A stretch of DNA of 64,000 nucleotides from Acanthochromis polyacanthus (Eukaryota > Chordata > Actinopteri > Pomacentridae): assembly GCF_021347895.1 (NCBI RefSeq), contig NC_067117.1, positions 15,533,858 through 15,597,857 of the forward strand, read 5' to 3'. The translations under genes were made by a program, and so were the position numbers. Positions 49,450 to 64,000 of this stretch are shown piece by piece (within the stretch, counting starts at the first letter, position 1; each line of letters starts with the position of its first letter). Below the pieces are notes generated by a model. The model was not told the DNA's origin. It saw nothing but the letters and a program-made list of their open reading frames with translations, and searched no databases.

Positions 49450-51247
49450 CAGGGTTCATCACTATGGGTATCTTTATTCAGATCAAAGTATTCATAGTCA
49501 TTTGATTTGATTGGATTGCTTCTCATAAAAATGTAATTCCAAATATCTTTTCAGTGTCTATTTTCTCTCCCTGCTAGTGTTTGTCCAGCATTAAAAAAAA
49601 CAAACAAACTCTGGTTGTAAATTACTTGACAGCTCAGTGTGTTTTTTAAGAAGTGCGCATCTTTATCTTTTAGATGACAATCTGTGCCCATCTTTGGTTT
49701 CTTCTGGCTTGGTTAAAAAAATTACAATCATTATTGTAATTGGAAGAGCACGTACTAAAAATAAACAATTCATTCAGGTCTCGCAGTCTGCACATGACAG
49801 AGCTCAGTATCAGACCACCTCCCCTATGAGATCAGAACATGAAGAGGTGAAAAAAAAGGCTTATTTCATCCAGCAATGTATTAAACTACACCTCTGACAT
49901 AATCATCATCATTTTTTGTTATAGAGAAGGAGCCAGAAAGGTTAAACTCCTCATCTTCCTCTTCTCATGTAAGAAACTGCACCCAGTTCTTCTTAATGAC
50001 AACCAGTCTCCTGTCTCTGTACTGGCTTCTATGTGGCAAAGTTTTAGTGTGAGGCCAAACTGGAAAACCACTGCAGGATTTTACTCCGGGGATGAACTAA
50101 GTTAGTGTCCTCTGTGGTGGCATATCACCCCCTAGTGCAGTGAAATCAGCGTATCTCAGCCAGTAAAATATAGACTGCAAGGAAGGATATTAAATTTAAA
50201 AGATGACACAAGACTTTGACTAAATTAATTTTAGCAACTTTTTTGTCACTGAATCAATAAAAAATTATAAAGCCTTTCTGTGTTGTTGTTTTTTGACAGC
50301 TTGCTCTTAAATGATCCTATCCCTACTGTTTGGAGAGGAAGGGGAAAAAAGCTGTGGAGTACTCACACAAAGCTCAGCCAAAAGAAAAAGAGAGAGTGAA
50401 AGGCCATGAAGGAAAGAGAGGTATAGTAGAAGTGGGAGGAGAACAAGGCTTAACTCATTGAATGTGAATAAAGGGAGAGTGACCTTTTGTACTAAAATGT
50501 TGTTCCGAGTGCAAATGCAAACAGACTATACTGCTTGAGAATGGAAATAAGTGTATGTGGCTTTTCTTTTTGTGACATAATTGCTCCTTTTAGCATGCTG
50601 TTGCTACTTCAAATGAATTAACACTCTGAGGTGTGAATCTAAAATGCAATCCGCATTAAAGACTTAAATCCTCCATCATTGTGAGTGTGATAAAGTCACA
50701 TTTCTAAATGGCACCAACACTTTGCTCTCAGGCAAAATCAGGCTATTTTTGGTGCTTTGGTCGTCAGAGAGGTGGATGAAATGGACTTTTACTGGTGTTT
50801 CTAAATTGTGCAAACATTGGCCCTCAGAAGATAGAAGAGTGATGTGTTAGGATCTAACATTAATGGGACTGGGAGAGGGAACAGGTTCTAAGGAACAAAA
50901 ATTCACCATTTCAAGGTTGTTTTTTGTTTTATATTTTATTTCTTCTTTCGAATGAGCAAAGTCTTTACCTCAAATAGCCCTGCTTTCCTTCACTTCACTT
51001 GTTGGCTGTATAAGAGATAAATTTGCTCACGGCATGAGGGGAGATTTCTTTCAAGTATTTGGGTCAAAAACAAAACCTACGGACTGTGTGAGAGGGAGCG
51101 GAGGGACCGGGGGGGATAAGAGGATAGCAGGGGCAGACAAACAAAACGGCTTTAGAACACATGGACTTTCCCCCACGTGAATCAATATTCAAGCCCTGAT
51201 CTCCCTGTTGAGCAATGAGGCCAAAGAGAAGAGGGAGCTGAAAGACA

Positions 51248-51448
51248 GATGATACAGAGGGAGGGCTGTGGGATGTCATATGTAAAGAAGGAGATTCTCA
51301 TTGGAGGCAAAGAGAAAGAGAACATCGCTATGCACGTTTTGAGGAAAGGGGGGGTAAAAAAAGGAAAAACAAAAAGCATCCTACATGCTGAAGCCATCTT
51401 GCTCACACTGACACTCTGGACTCCAGGACTCCAGACCTGATTATTAAG
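51248..51448 (+). other. apof: apof 5'UTR exon (putative)
   Basis: Purine-rich sequence ending at a consensus donor (TTATTAAG then GTAGGT) at 51448. It pairs with the acceptor TTGTTTTCAG ending at 52000, 33 bases upstream of the chosen apof ATG. The left boundary is a guess. Confidence 0.4.
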
Positions 51449-52033
51449 GTAGGTGTGGGACAAACTGCTGTAAGAGAATGAAAAGATGAATTTAAACTAC
51501 AAAGTTGTGGGTGGAAAAACATGTCTATTTTTAGTTGTAGTTAGCATGAAAATCAGGCCATGCGCCAATGCTACAGCTCAGTGTCAGTGCTGCATATGGG
51601 GATGTTTTGCTCTGTCGTGCATTGCTAAAAACTTTTTAAACTAAAGGTGTTTTTATTTGTTTTCCTGCACATATCTCACGGTTTCTTTCCTCTTATATGA
51701 AACCATTCTTTGGTAAAGTTAAAGGGAGATTAACTCTCTTGAATTATTGTTGTTGCTCAAGATTTTTGTAATAAGCTAATTTTACTCCACATTAGGCCTT
51801 TTTATATTTGCTCATACCTATGAGGCACCAATTTTAGTGTCTGCAGAGAAGCAGGTGCAGCCATAAAACTATTGAAAGACTGGAGTCTAATAATCTGTGT
51901 GAGTCTGCAAGATTAACTCAGCTCATCTCATTCAGAGACATTGTTTACTCAGTCAATGCTTTCATATGTTGTTAGTTTATTTTTTACACTCTTGTTTTCA
52001 GTGGCTTTGAAAAAGAGCTCAATCAAGAGCAGG

Positions 52034-53353
52034 ATGATGTCCTCCAAGTTGAAGTGGCTGATTGTGATCCAGCTCCTGCTCAGTGAACAGGCCTTGTGCA
52101 GGGTTCCTCCTCCTCTGGCGCCGAGGGACACTCTGCCTCCAGGAACTGATACCCATGAAGAGGTGGAGGAGTTGGCCAAACAGGATCGTCACTCTGTCCT
52201 GGGATCCCAACCACAGCCTCATCTCTCATCTGCTGTTCCTTTATCAGCACTCGCACAAAATGAAGAGAGAGTCCAATCTGCCCGACATATGACATCAGTC
52301 CTCAGGGCGAAGCTTCAGGGACAGATTCAGGATCACGTCCACATTCGAGGGAACGTCAGCTGTGAGGAGCTGCTGTCTGCCAGCACAGTGGATGACCCAT
52401 TATCCTCCATGTTCCCCCAGGAGCTGTTGGGTCTGTCTTTAGTGCCTGTATTGGTGGTGGCCGGCTGCCCAAAGGAGGCGCAGAGCCTGGTGCTGAAGCT
52501 GTATGACCTGCTGGGAGTGGATGATACAGAGGAGCTCCTGATGGAGGTGGAGGGTCTGATAGAGGGGAGGATGAAGAAGTCAGCATCTACACCAGCACAT
52601 GCATCAGCAGCATCACCCTCAGAGAGAGATCAAGCAGGATGCCACATGGAGGCTGTGATGTTTAACATTCAGCAGCTGGCCTTGGTGAGAGAAGGCATGT
52701 CCAAGCAGGAAGGACAATGTGAGGGTTGGACCAGGGTGAATGGAACCAAGCTGGTGGGGACAGCTGTGGAAGGATCCACAGGTGAACTGGAGGATGCTGT
52801 GGGCAGCTGTGAAAGACTGGGATTCCTGTGTGCTGGTGTGACCAGCAGTGGGCCTCTCACACCTGGGATGTACCACGCAGTGCTGAAACAAGGCAGCCGC
52901 GTCCTGCCATCCGAATCCACTGAGTGTGAGTGTTGGATCCGTCAGTGCAGCGCCAAGGAAGATGTTTTGTTCAGAGCAGCCTCAGGTCAGCGGATGAAAC
53001 GCAGTCCCCAGAGGAGCTGCATCAACAAAAGCGAGGAGCGCGTGTACAATGTGGTGGAGTGGATCCCTGCAGTCAGCACCCTCTACAACCTCGGCACAGC
53101 TGTGTATTACGCCTCGGTCAACTGCTCTGAAACAGCCAAAGAGAGGGCCATCCTCAGCGCTGTTGATCTTGGAACAGATGCCCTCATGGTGGCCACGGGC
53201 GGGACTGCTGGGGTGGCGGGCTACGCTCTGGGTGCAGGGGTGAAGACCGGTGTGAAAGCCGGGGTCAGATACCTGCTCAACTCCATGAAGGAGGAGGATG
53301 ACATGCTGGTGAACCAGGTCAGCTGGGAGGAGGGAATCATCACCGTCCAGTAG
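52034..53353 (+). CDS. apof: apolipoprotein F
   Basis: Secreted lipoprotein-associated protein; in mammals ApoF (lipid transfer inhibitor protein) modulates CETP. Single coding exon, 439 aa. The start at 52034 (MMSSKLKWLIVIQLLLSEQA) gives a clean signal peptide directly after a splice acceptor at 52000; the frame is open further upstream (to an ATG at 51941) but that lies in the intron. The family signature is the C-terminal block VVEWIPAVSTLYNLGTAVYY, then AKER...AVDLG.D.LM and a Gly/Ala-rich amphipathic segment, closely matching human ApoF. A tetrabasic-like RMKR at about residues 320-323 precedes this 116-aa block, matching the known release of mature human ApoF from a proprotein. N-glycosylation sequons occur at NVS, NGT, NKS and NCS. 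It is about 110 aa longer than the human proprotein. Poly(A) signals lie at 53705 and 54047. Confidence 0.9.
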   Translation: MMSSKLKWLIVIQLLLSEQALCRVPPPLAPRDTLPPGTDTHEEVEELAKQDRHSVLGSQPQPHLSSAVPLSALAQNEERVQSARHMTSVLRAKLQGQIQDHVHIRGNVSCEELLSASTVDDPLSSMFPQELLGLSLVPVLVVAGCPKEAQSLVLKLYDLLGVDDTEELLMEVEGLIEGRMKKSASTPAHASAASPSERDQAGCHMEAVMFNIQQLALVREGMSKQEGQCEGWTRVNGTKLVGTAVEGSTGELEDAVGSCERLGFLCAGVTSSGPLTPGMYHAVLKQGSRVLPSESTECECWIRQCSAKEDVLFRAASGQRMKRSPQRSCINKSEERVYNVVEWIPAVSTLYNLGTAVYYASVNCSETAKERAILSAVDLGTDALMVATGGTAGVAGYALGAGVKTGVKAGVRYLLNSMKEEDDMLVNQVSWEEGIITVQ

Positions 53354-54046
53354 ACCGAAGGATCAACAAGCCAGCCTCTGAAGCTTTGACGATTCACACT
53401 GACATTTAGATTCAGTTTTAACGATAGAGGATCAGCATCTGTTAGCTTATATATTTGCAGAATAACAAATAGTAATGGCAGACTTTTTATAATCTAGATT
53501 GGTCAGAATACAAGAGTATACATTAATGCATTTTCTCAGTGGAATATCAGACTCAAGTTTTGAAAGGGGAATATAGCTTTGATTTGTTTGTGTGACCGTG
53601 CATGCACAAACGTCATTTTACATAATTTTACACAAAAGCTATTCTTATTATAATTACTACCATCAAATCAAAGCTAATGACCTAATGAGAATTCAGAGTA
53701 AAAAAATAAATGCCATTAAACATTAATTGTAAACAGTCTGATCTATAACCTCAAAAGCTTTAAGCACTTGTTTAAAGATAGTCTCTTCTTGTGAGTAATG
53801 GATAAAGTAGTTGAAAAATGTATTGGGCAGCAACAGTGAAAAACTGGTCTCAGGAAACTAAACCTTCAATCCCTCAATACTTTGATTTTGCCTGTTATCA
53901 GTGTCGTCTCCTTTTGTTTCCTTTCTTTTTCTCCCATCAAATCCTATTGCCAGTCAGAGTCACATTCCCAGCTCTGGTGTCATTGCAGGGACAATAGATT
54001 GACAACTAAATTTTGTTATTTTATATGTTTTTTCCCTTTAAATGTT

Positions 54047-54052
54047 AATAAA
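54047..54052 (+). terminator. apof: poly(A) signal AATAAA (apof)
   Basis: AATAAA followed within 30 bases by a GTGTTCGTCAGTGTGG G/T-rich element. A second AATAAA at 53705-53710 could give a shorter transcript. Confidence 0.55.
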
Positions 54053-54499
54053 TTGTGTATTAAATTTAAGTGCATGCAGTGTTCGTCAGTGTGGTAGTTC
54101 AGTATGTCATCTGATTGTCTTTGAAGCCTGTTGTGAGCAGCTGAAACATCTCCACATCTTAAGATAACTGAATTCAATGTGCATTTTCATATTAAATTAT
54201 AATTTAGGTGAAGTCATTTGTGTGCATTTTAGCTAGCTACTACCTCATGAACAAGTTCCTAGACTTGATACCTAAAATAAAATCCTCCTTTGTGAATAAT
54301 TTCCTAAAATAGACAATTTCAAGTAAACTATGACTATATGAGCTGAAAGGATCTCTTTTTTACTCTCTGCTCTTTTAGCTAGACCTACAACATCAGTTTA
54401 AATCTCTTTTTAATTATTGTTTTAGACATGTCATGCCTTTATTTCATTTATTCGATCGTGGCGGTGGAAAGTTAGCTCTGGGAAAGGGAGAGATGTTAA

Positions 54500-54700
54500 T
54501 TTAAAGGTCCAGTGGTCCAGGAGAAATGGGGACCTATTAGCAGAAAAAGAACATGGTAATCATTATGATGGTTTAATTTGTGTGTAATCATCTGTAACTA
54601 TGAAATATTGGTTTTTGATTTGCTTCAAATGAGCCCTTATATCTAGATAGATAACGGGAGTCCGCCAGGTTGTGATGCCATGCTTCTACTGTAGCTCAGG
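54500..54700 (+). repeat. dispersed repeat family B, copy 1
   Basis: It shares with 57130-57270 the order GAC/GATCTATTAG(C/T)AGAAA, then an AT-rich phrase, then TGTGT..AATCA(C/T)CTG(T/C)AACTA. The start TTTAAAGGTCCAGTG is a repeat end familiar from fish genomes. It continues with TATATCTAGATAG and GGGAGTCCGCCA. Confidence 0.5.
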
Positions 54701-56894
54701 ATTAGTAAACCAAACCCTGGTTCTCGAGAGGACATTTCTCATTTTCATTTTGAAGTGGTCAACACTGTGGGTTCACCTGGAAATGAAGGGTAAGACTGTA
54801 GACTGTATATAGATGGATGTAATGACCTTCCACTGGTCTGCAGACTACTGCTGTGAAGCCTTAAGTTCTGTATTTCCATGTCGCTGTCTTACTTTGATGA
54901 AACTGGCTGTGGTAAGTGGTGGATCTGACTGAGACCTGAGCGTGCTAACATGCTAGTACAGTAGTAAAAACACACCCAACTTTATCATCCATTTCACTCC
55001 AAATGGGAGCATAATTTGCTAAATGAACATCACACTATATTGAAGGAGACGTGAAACTAGCAAATGAGAACACAAACACGTTAGAAAACTGTTTCCTGAG
55101 GTTAGAAATCAGGTAAGAAGTTTGGTCATTTATTCACTGACCTCTATACAATCTGACATCTTCATTGTAGTCGCCTCCTGCAGCTTTATGCAGATTTAAG
55201 ACACTTCTGTGTTGTTTTCCTTTGTGTAGGACATTAGGCATCTAAGGAGGGAGGAAGCAGATTACACGTTACGACACTGGATATTCATGATAAATACAGT
55301 TTAAGTGTTGAATGGTAATGTCTAACTTCTAATATTTCATCTTTTTCAGTTTTGCTATTGAATAGCGTTGAGGCTTGAATAAAGAATATACTGTAGGCCT
55401 GTAAAGACCTTTTTCACTGAAGACATTTTCATCTTCAGAAAGGCTGAGTTTTGTCGTCTGTCATCTGTTTGAATCTCTCTGTGAGGCCTATTTAAACTCA
55501 GCTGGCTGAGACTTCTGTTGAATTTGCACATTCTCCCTTTAGATGTAGCTTCTCCTCCTCAGTGTACAGCATGCAAGCCAAGACATGCAAGTTATGTGAA
55601 CTCATTTCTTGGTCTCTCTGCGTGCTGGCCCTGTGACAGATTGGTGAACTGACAAGACTCACTTTTTCTCGCCTAATTCACTCTTGTACAACCTAGACAA
55701 GATCATCTGACATTAACAAAGACAGCATCTTAGCTGGTTATTGATGCACAATAGCAAAATGTTTCTCAAAAGCGTAGGTGATCAGAGTGATAGCATGATG
55801 CAGACTCTTGTCCTGTGTACTTTGTGCTCTGTAAGTGTTTACCAAACTGTTAAATGTGTATTTCTCAGTTTAAGTCCAGAATTTGCACTTTCTCAGTCCA
55901 TTTGTCAGCTTGACAAATGGACTGAGTAGCTACTGATACAATACACAACATAATGCAACGTAATAGCTTTCCAAACCTGCTGGGCAAATAAGGACCAAGG
56001 TTACTGTTGTGTAATCAAAGAAGAGGAAAGAACATCCTGTTTGGTAACATGCAAAAAAATTATTCTGTTAATAAACCTACACTAGTTTAAGATCAGATAC
56101 ATTTACCTTAGGACCTCTGCATTTCTACAGTTCTCTTTATCCACATGATGATAAATCTCTGCAGCACAGATTTAAATTTCATTTTCAATTGTTCAAAATC
56201 CAAACTTCAATTGTCATTTCTCCAGTGTGTCAAGTACGACATCTACTGGTGAGAGCAAAAACTGAAGAAATGGATAAAATAAATGAACTGTTCCTCAAGT
56301 ATTATCCACCAAAGGTCGCCTTCACTAACTGGATGGAAAAGATTATATTACCCAAAATACATTTTAAAATGTATAAGGAAGAGGTAACCTGCAATCCAAT
56401 GTGAAGACACAAAAAGATACAACATGTTGCAAAATATGTAAATTATGATTCAAATAATTACTTAAATAATATTTACAGACTTTTTGTACTTGATCGTGTG
56501 CTTCTTTATACTTTTCTTTTACATTTCTGAAGGAAATTGCCAGTTTTGCGTTATAACACAATTATTTTGCATATTTAGATTTTCACAATGATCAGTCTAG
56601 ATCCTAAACTTAATTCAGTATCGTCTGCACATTGCCAGAAAATGTTACTTAATGTGAATTTTTACACTAGATCATATTTTAGGCTAAGTCATTTTGTGTA
56701 GACTTGCACTTGATACTTTCCCAGATTGGACACTTAAGAAAAGGCTACCATTAAAAAAATGTTGGCACACTATGATATTATTGTAAATTAATTGCAACTA
56801 TATGAGTTAAACTAACATCTTTTTTGTCATTAACATTTCTATTTTCCACTCTTTTTTAAAGTTGGATTTAAATAATCAAAATCACCTAAAATTG

Positions 56895-56990
56895 TATTTT
56901 ATTTATTATTATTAGTGGTACTTATTTATTATGTTATTACATTATTATTATTATTATATATTAGTTTATTACTATTATTTGCATTATTAT
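56895..56990. repeat. ATT-rich imperfect microsatellite
   Basis: Interrupted runs of TTATTATTATTA with short breaks across about 95 bp. Confidence 0.8.
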
Positions 56991-57129
56991 TGTTATGGAC
57001 TTGTGATGATTAGATTTATTCGATAGTTCCAATAGAAAGATAATGGGAAACTAAGAAAACTAGAGATGTTTTTAAAAAAAGATTCCTAACTGGGAACATT
57101 GGGGTCCGTGAGGGCATGTAAACCTCAGG

Positions 57130-57270
57130 CCACCCTGATAATGAAATTTTAAGGACCTGTCTGCAGGAAATGTGAAGATCTATTAGTAGAAATGGAATGC
57201 AATATGCATCATTGTGTTTTTATCTGTGTCCAATCACCTGCAACTACGAATTGTTGTGTGCTGCCTCTCA
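57130..57270 (+). repeat. dispersed repeat family B, copy 2
   Basis: Related to 54500-54700: GATCTATTAGTAGAAATGGA, then CCAATCACCTGCAACTACGA. It is a shorter and diverged fragment. Confidence 0.5.
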
Positions 57271-57516
57271 TAGCATTCAAAATTTGACTTAAGTAAAAGT
57301 AACATATTATACAGAATTTAGTGGAGTTGTAATTTAAGCCGGCTAAGAAAGTATAGAGATGCTAAAATAAAATACAAGTGACTCAAAATAGTACATAAGT
57401 GCAGTTCCAGTACTTGAATAACCGTCCTGCAACAGATGTGTAACTGCAGATAGGATTATCGGGGATCCACAGTCGGGTTCTGTGGTTATTGGTGAGTCAC
57501 ATGCTCTCGTTGTGTT

Positions 57517-57770
57517 CATTAGTTTCACAACGTCATTTCTTGGAAATTTTCACAGCAACTTCTCCGTAAGTTTCTATTTTGTTCTCCACGCCCTCATCTC
57601 TATTGATTGACAGAACAATGCACCAATCAACCGTGCTGAGCTGGACACGGCTTGACCAATCAGCTGTTAGCACTGAAGTCATGAGGAAACTGTGCGACTT
57701 GTTTTGACATTTCGGCTCTTTAACTGCGTAGACGGTAGTGGCTGTAGAGCCAAAATGGCGCCTAGAGTTG
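57517..57770 (+). promoter_or_regulatory. stat2: stat2 promoter with GAS, ISRE-like, CCAAT and YY1-like sites
   Basis: A palindromic GAS site TTCTTGGAA lies at 57537-57545. An ISRE-like AGTTTCTATTTTG is at 57569-57581 (consensus AGTTTCNNTTTC, one mismatch in the core). CCAAT boxes lie at 57623-57627 and 57656-57660, and a YY1-like AAAATGGCGCC at about 57753. The stat2 5'UTR exon follows, ending at 58009. Site function is inferred from motif match and position. Confidence 0.5.
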
Positions 57771-58009
57771 GCCGTCTAGACCGAGTTCGGAGGAACAAAT
57801 AAATATCCAATGAAACAGACAGTAAAGTAAAAAGACGACGGAAATAACATAAACACGCCTTCACCGTTGGTACTTGTTTTGTTTTACCAACAACTAGCAG
57901 CAGTCGTAGCTTCCTTGAGAGGAGAGCTAGCTATGCACCTGTTTTAATTTAGCTGTTAGCTTCCAGTATAATTCAGTGGAGTGGATTCACACTGACAGCT
58001 TAAAATAAG
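57700..58009 (+). other. stat2: stat2 5'UTR exon (putative)
   Basis: CpG-containing sequence ending at a consensus donor (AAATAAG then GTGAGT). It pairs with the acceptor AACCCAG at 58347, one base before the ATG. The transcription start is approximate. Confidence 0.5.
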
Positions 58010-58348
58010 GTGAGTAAATGCGTTATTAGTGATTGTTCGAGCCATGTCCGTCGTGTTGACAAATGTGCAGATAAACTTCGCTCGGTCGTGTGTTTCAATA
58101 ACGTGTAAAAGCTTACCGTTACCAGTTGCACAATAAGTATACAGTTAGCAGTCATGGCTTTGCACTGTCTTTCCTCGGGCGTTGATTACAGACTTGCATA
58201 AGCACGCCAGATTTAATTTTAACGGCATTCTTTTTATGTGCACTGCTTTTTCGATGGTAGTTAAGCACTTTGTGTACATGCACATGAACTGCTGTTAACT
58301 GGATGGCAGTCTTTAACAGGAGTGTTTGTGTCCCTGATTGAACCCAGG

Positions 58349-63300
<4,952 letters not shown>

Positions 63301-64000
63301 GTAAGTCCTTTTAACAGCGCCTGCTTTAGCTGCTTGTGGGCTTAGTTTTGTGGTTTGTAACTGGGCTGAATTCATTCATGCGAGTCGAATATCGTATCAA
63401 GAAATGACCTTGGTCTGGCAAGTTACAAAATGCATCTTGCAATTTCAGAAAGCCTCACCTGACATTTAAAGATAACAACACTGTTAATAACTAGAATAAT
63501 AGTATCAAACGTTGAACTGCATTGCAGATTTGGCCTATCTGTCCATCAGTGATTAACCAAAATTATTTCTATAACACTTGGTGGTTATTTGCTGTTGTAT
63601 TTATCCAGTTTCTTATAAGAATAAGACTGACAGTGGATATTGTTCCCATCTCTAACCAGTGTGGGCTAAAGTAAATTGGTATTTTTCTTCTTCACCAAAG
63701 ATTTAATTCATTTTTTTATCTCTTAGAGAAAAACAGGATGTGTCAAACTAAATACCAAAATGTGTTACTGCACCAATGCTTCTCAACGGTTTTTGGATCT
63801 ATGACAGCTGTTTAATTTGCATCCAGTATTTGTATTACAAAGACTTAACCAGCAGGATTTACTTACAGTTCATATTGATTCATCGGATTATGATAGCACT
63901 TGTACAACATAATTTAGTGTCCTTCATGGCTTCTAAGCATTTAAAAAAATCACAGATAAAGTCTTTGAGTGAGACTTTTATAACGCAACTTTGCAATTTT
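63301..64000 (+). other. stat2: stat2 intron (partial)
   Basis: Intron after the GTAAGT donor at 63301. The next expected exon, encoding the rest of the linker domain, was searched for and not found before the window ends. No repeat is recognised. Confidence 0.65.

Larger units (their letters stand above)
43981..51247. other. gene-free, transposon-rich spacer tac3 to apof
   Basis: Over 7 kb without a supportable exon. Recognisable contents are listed separately: two retroposon-like fragments, a long T tract, two Tc1 relics in opposite orientations, two inverted micro-MITEs and a 486-bp inverted-repeat element. From 49450 to 51247 I see no element or gene. Confidence 0.6.
54053..57500. other. 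intergenic spacer apof to stat2
   Basis: No gene is supported. It contains two related dispersed-repeat fragments (54500-54700 and 57130-57270) and an AT-rich ATT-repeat tract (56895-56990). Short open frames, such as 56189-56404, resemble no family I know. Confidence 0.55.

Noticed and set aside
51941..52033. In-frame upstream ATG extending apof by 31 residues
   Set aside because: TTGTTTTCAG at 51991-52000 looks like an acceptor, putting this ATG in an intron, and the ATG at 52034 gives the better signal peptide.
56189..56404. 71-codon plus-strand open frame before stat2
   Set aside because: No signal peptide, domain or splice context; its length is expected by chance in 64 kb.

Overview
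This window is vertebrate nuclear DNA, almost certainly from a ray-finned (teleost, probably percomorph) fish. Genes are split into many GT-AG exons, and introns and spacers carry teleost-type Tc1/mariner elements, TTAA-flanked MITEs, tRNA-derived SINEs and a solo LTR. There are no operons, Shine-Dalgarno sites or CRISPR arrays. Six genes can be read with consistent exon phases: b4galnt1 (minus, 3' end off the left edge), os9 (+), a C1GALT1-family gene (+), a tac3-type tachykinin gene (minus), apof (+) and stat2 (+, 3' end off the right edge). From general knowledge, the human homologues of b4galnt1, os9, tac3, apof and stat2 all lie in 12q13-q14, so this looks like a piece of that ancestral linkage group with a C1GALT1 paralogue inside it.

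Layout. 1-12.9 kb: b4galnt1 (GM2/GD2 synthase), nine coding exons at 648-7487, a 5'UTR exon near 9.3 kb and a GC-rich first exon near 12.6-12.9 kb. Its introns hold a solo LTR (4283-4803, TSD CACAC), a TTAA MITE and a SINE. 12.9-13.5 kb: divergent promoter shared with os9, with CCAAT boxes and a near-consensus ER-stress element. 13.5-28.6 kb: os9, 15 coding exons, 669 aa; introns hold a hAT-like MITE, an internally deleted Tc1 relic, a second TTAA MITE, a SINE with a 12-bp TSD and a complete but disabled Tc1-like transposon (18467-20098). 28.6-33.7 kb: spacer with repeat relics. 33.7-40.4 kb: C1GALT1-family gene (3 coding exons, 421 aa, one GC-AG intron, upstream ORF, long 3'UTR). 42.0-43.9 kb: tac3-like gene with a 102-aa precursor. 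43.9-51.3 kb: gene-free and transposon-rich, including a 486-bp inverted-repeat element and a pair of inverted micro-MITEs. 51.3-54.1 kb: apof, single coding exon, 439 aa. 54.1-57.6 kb: spacer. 57.6-64 kb: stat2 promoter and exons for the N-terminal, coiled-coil and DNA-binding domains; linker, SH2 and transactivation exons lie beyond the window.

Functionally the genes form a synteny block, not a pathway: ganglioside synthesis, ER-associated degradation, mucin-type O-glycan extension, neuropeptide signalling, lipoprotein metabolism and interferon signalling. The most unusual gene is the tachykinin precursor: its NKF-like peptide has Ser where the FxGLM signature has Gly, and its second (NKB-position) peptide has lost the signature Phe and the amidation/dibasic site. 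Exon edges were placed by eye from splice sites, phase continuity and remembered family sequences; no alignment was run.
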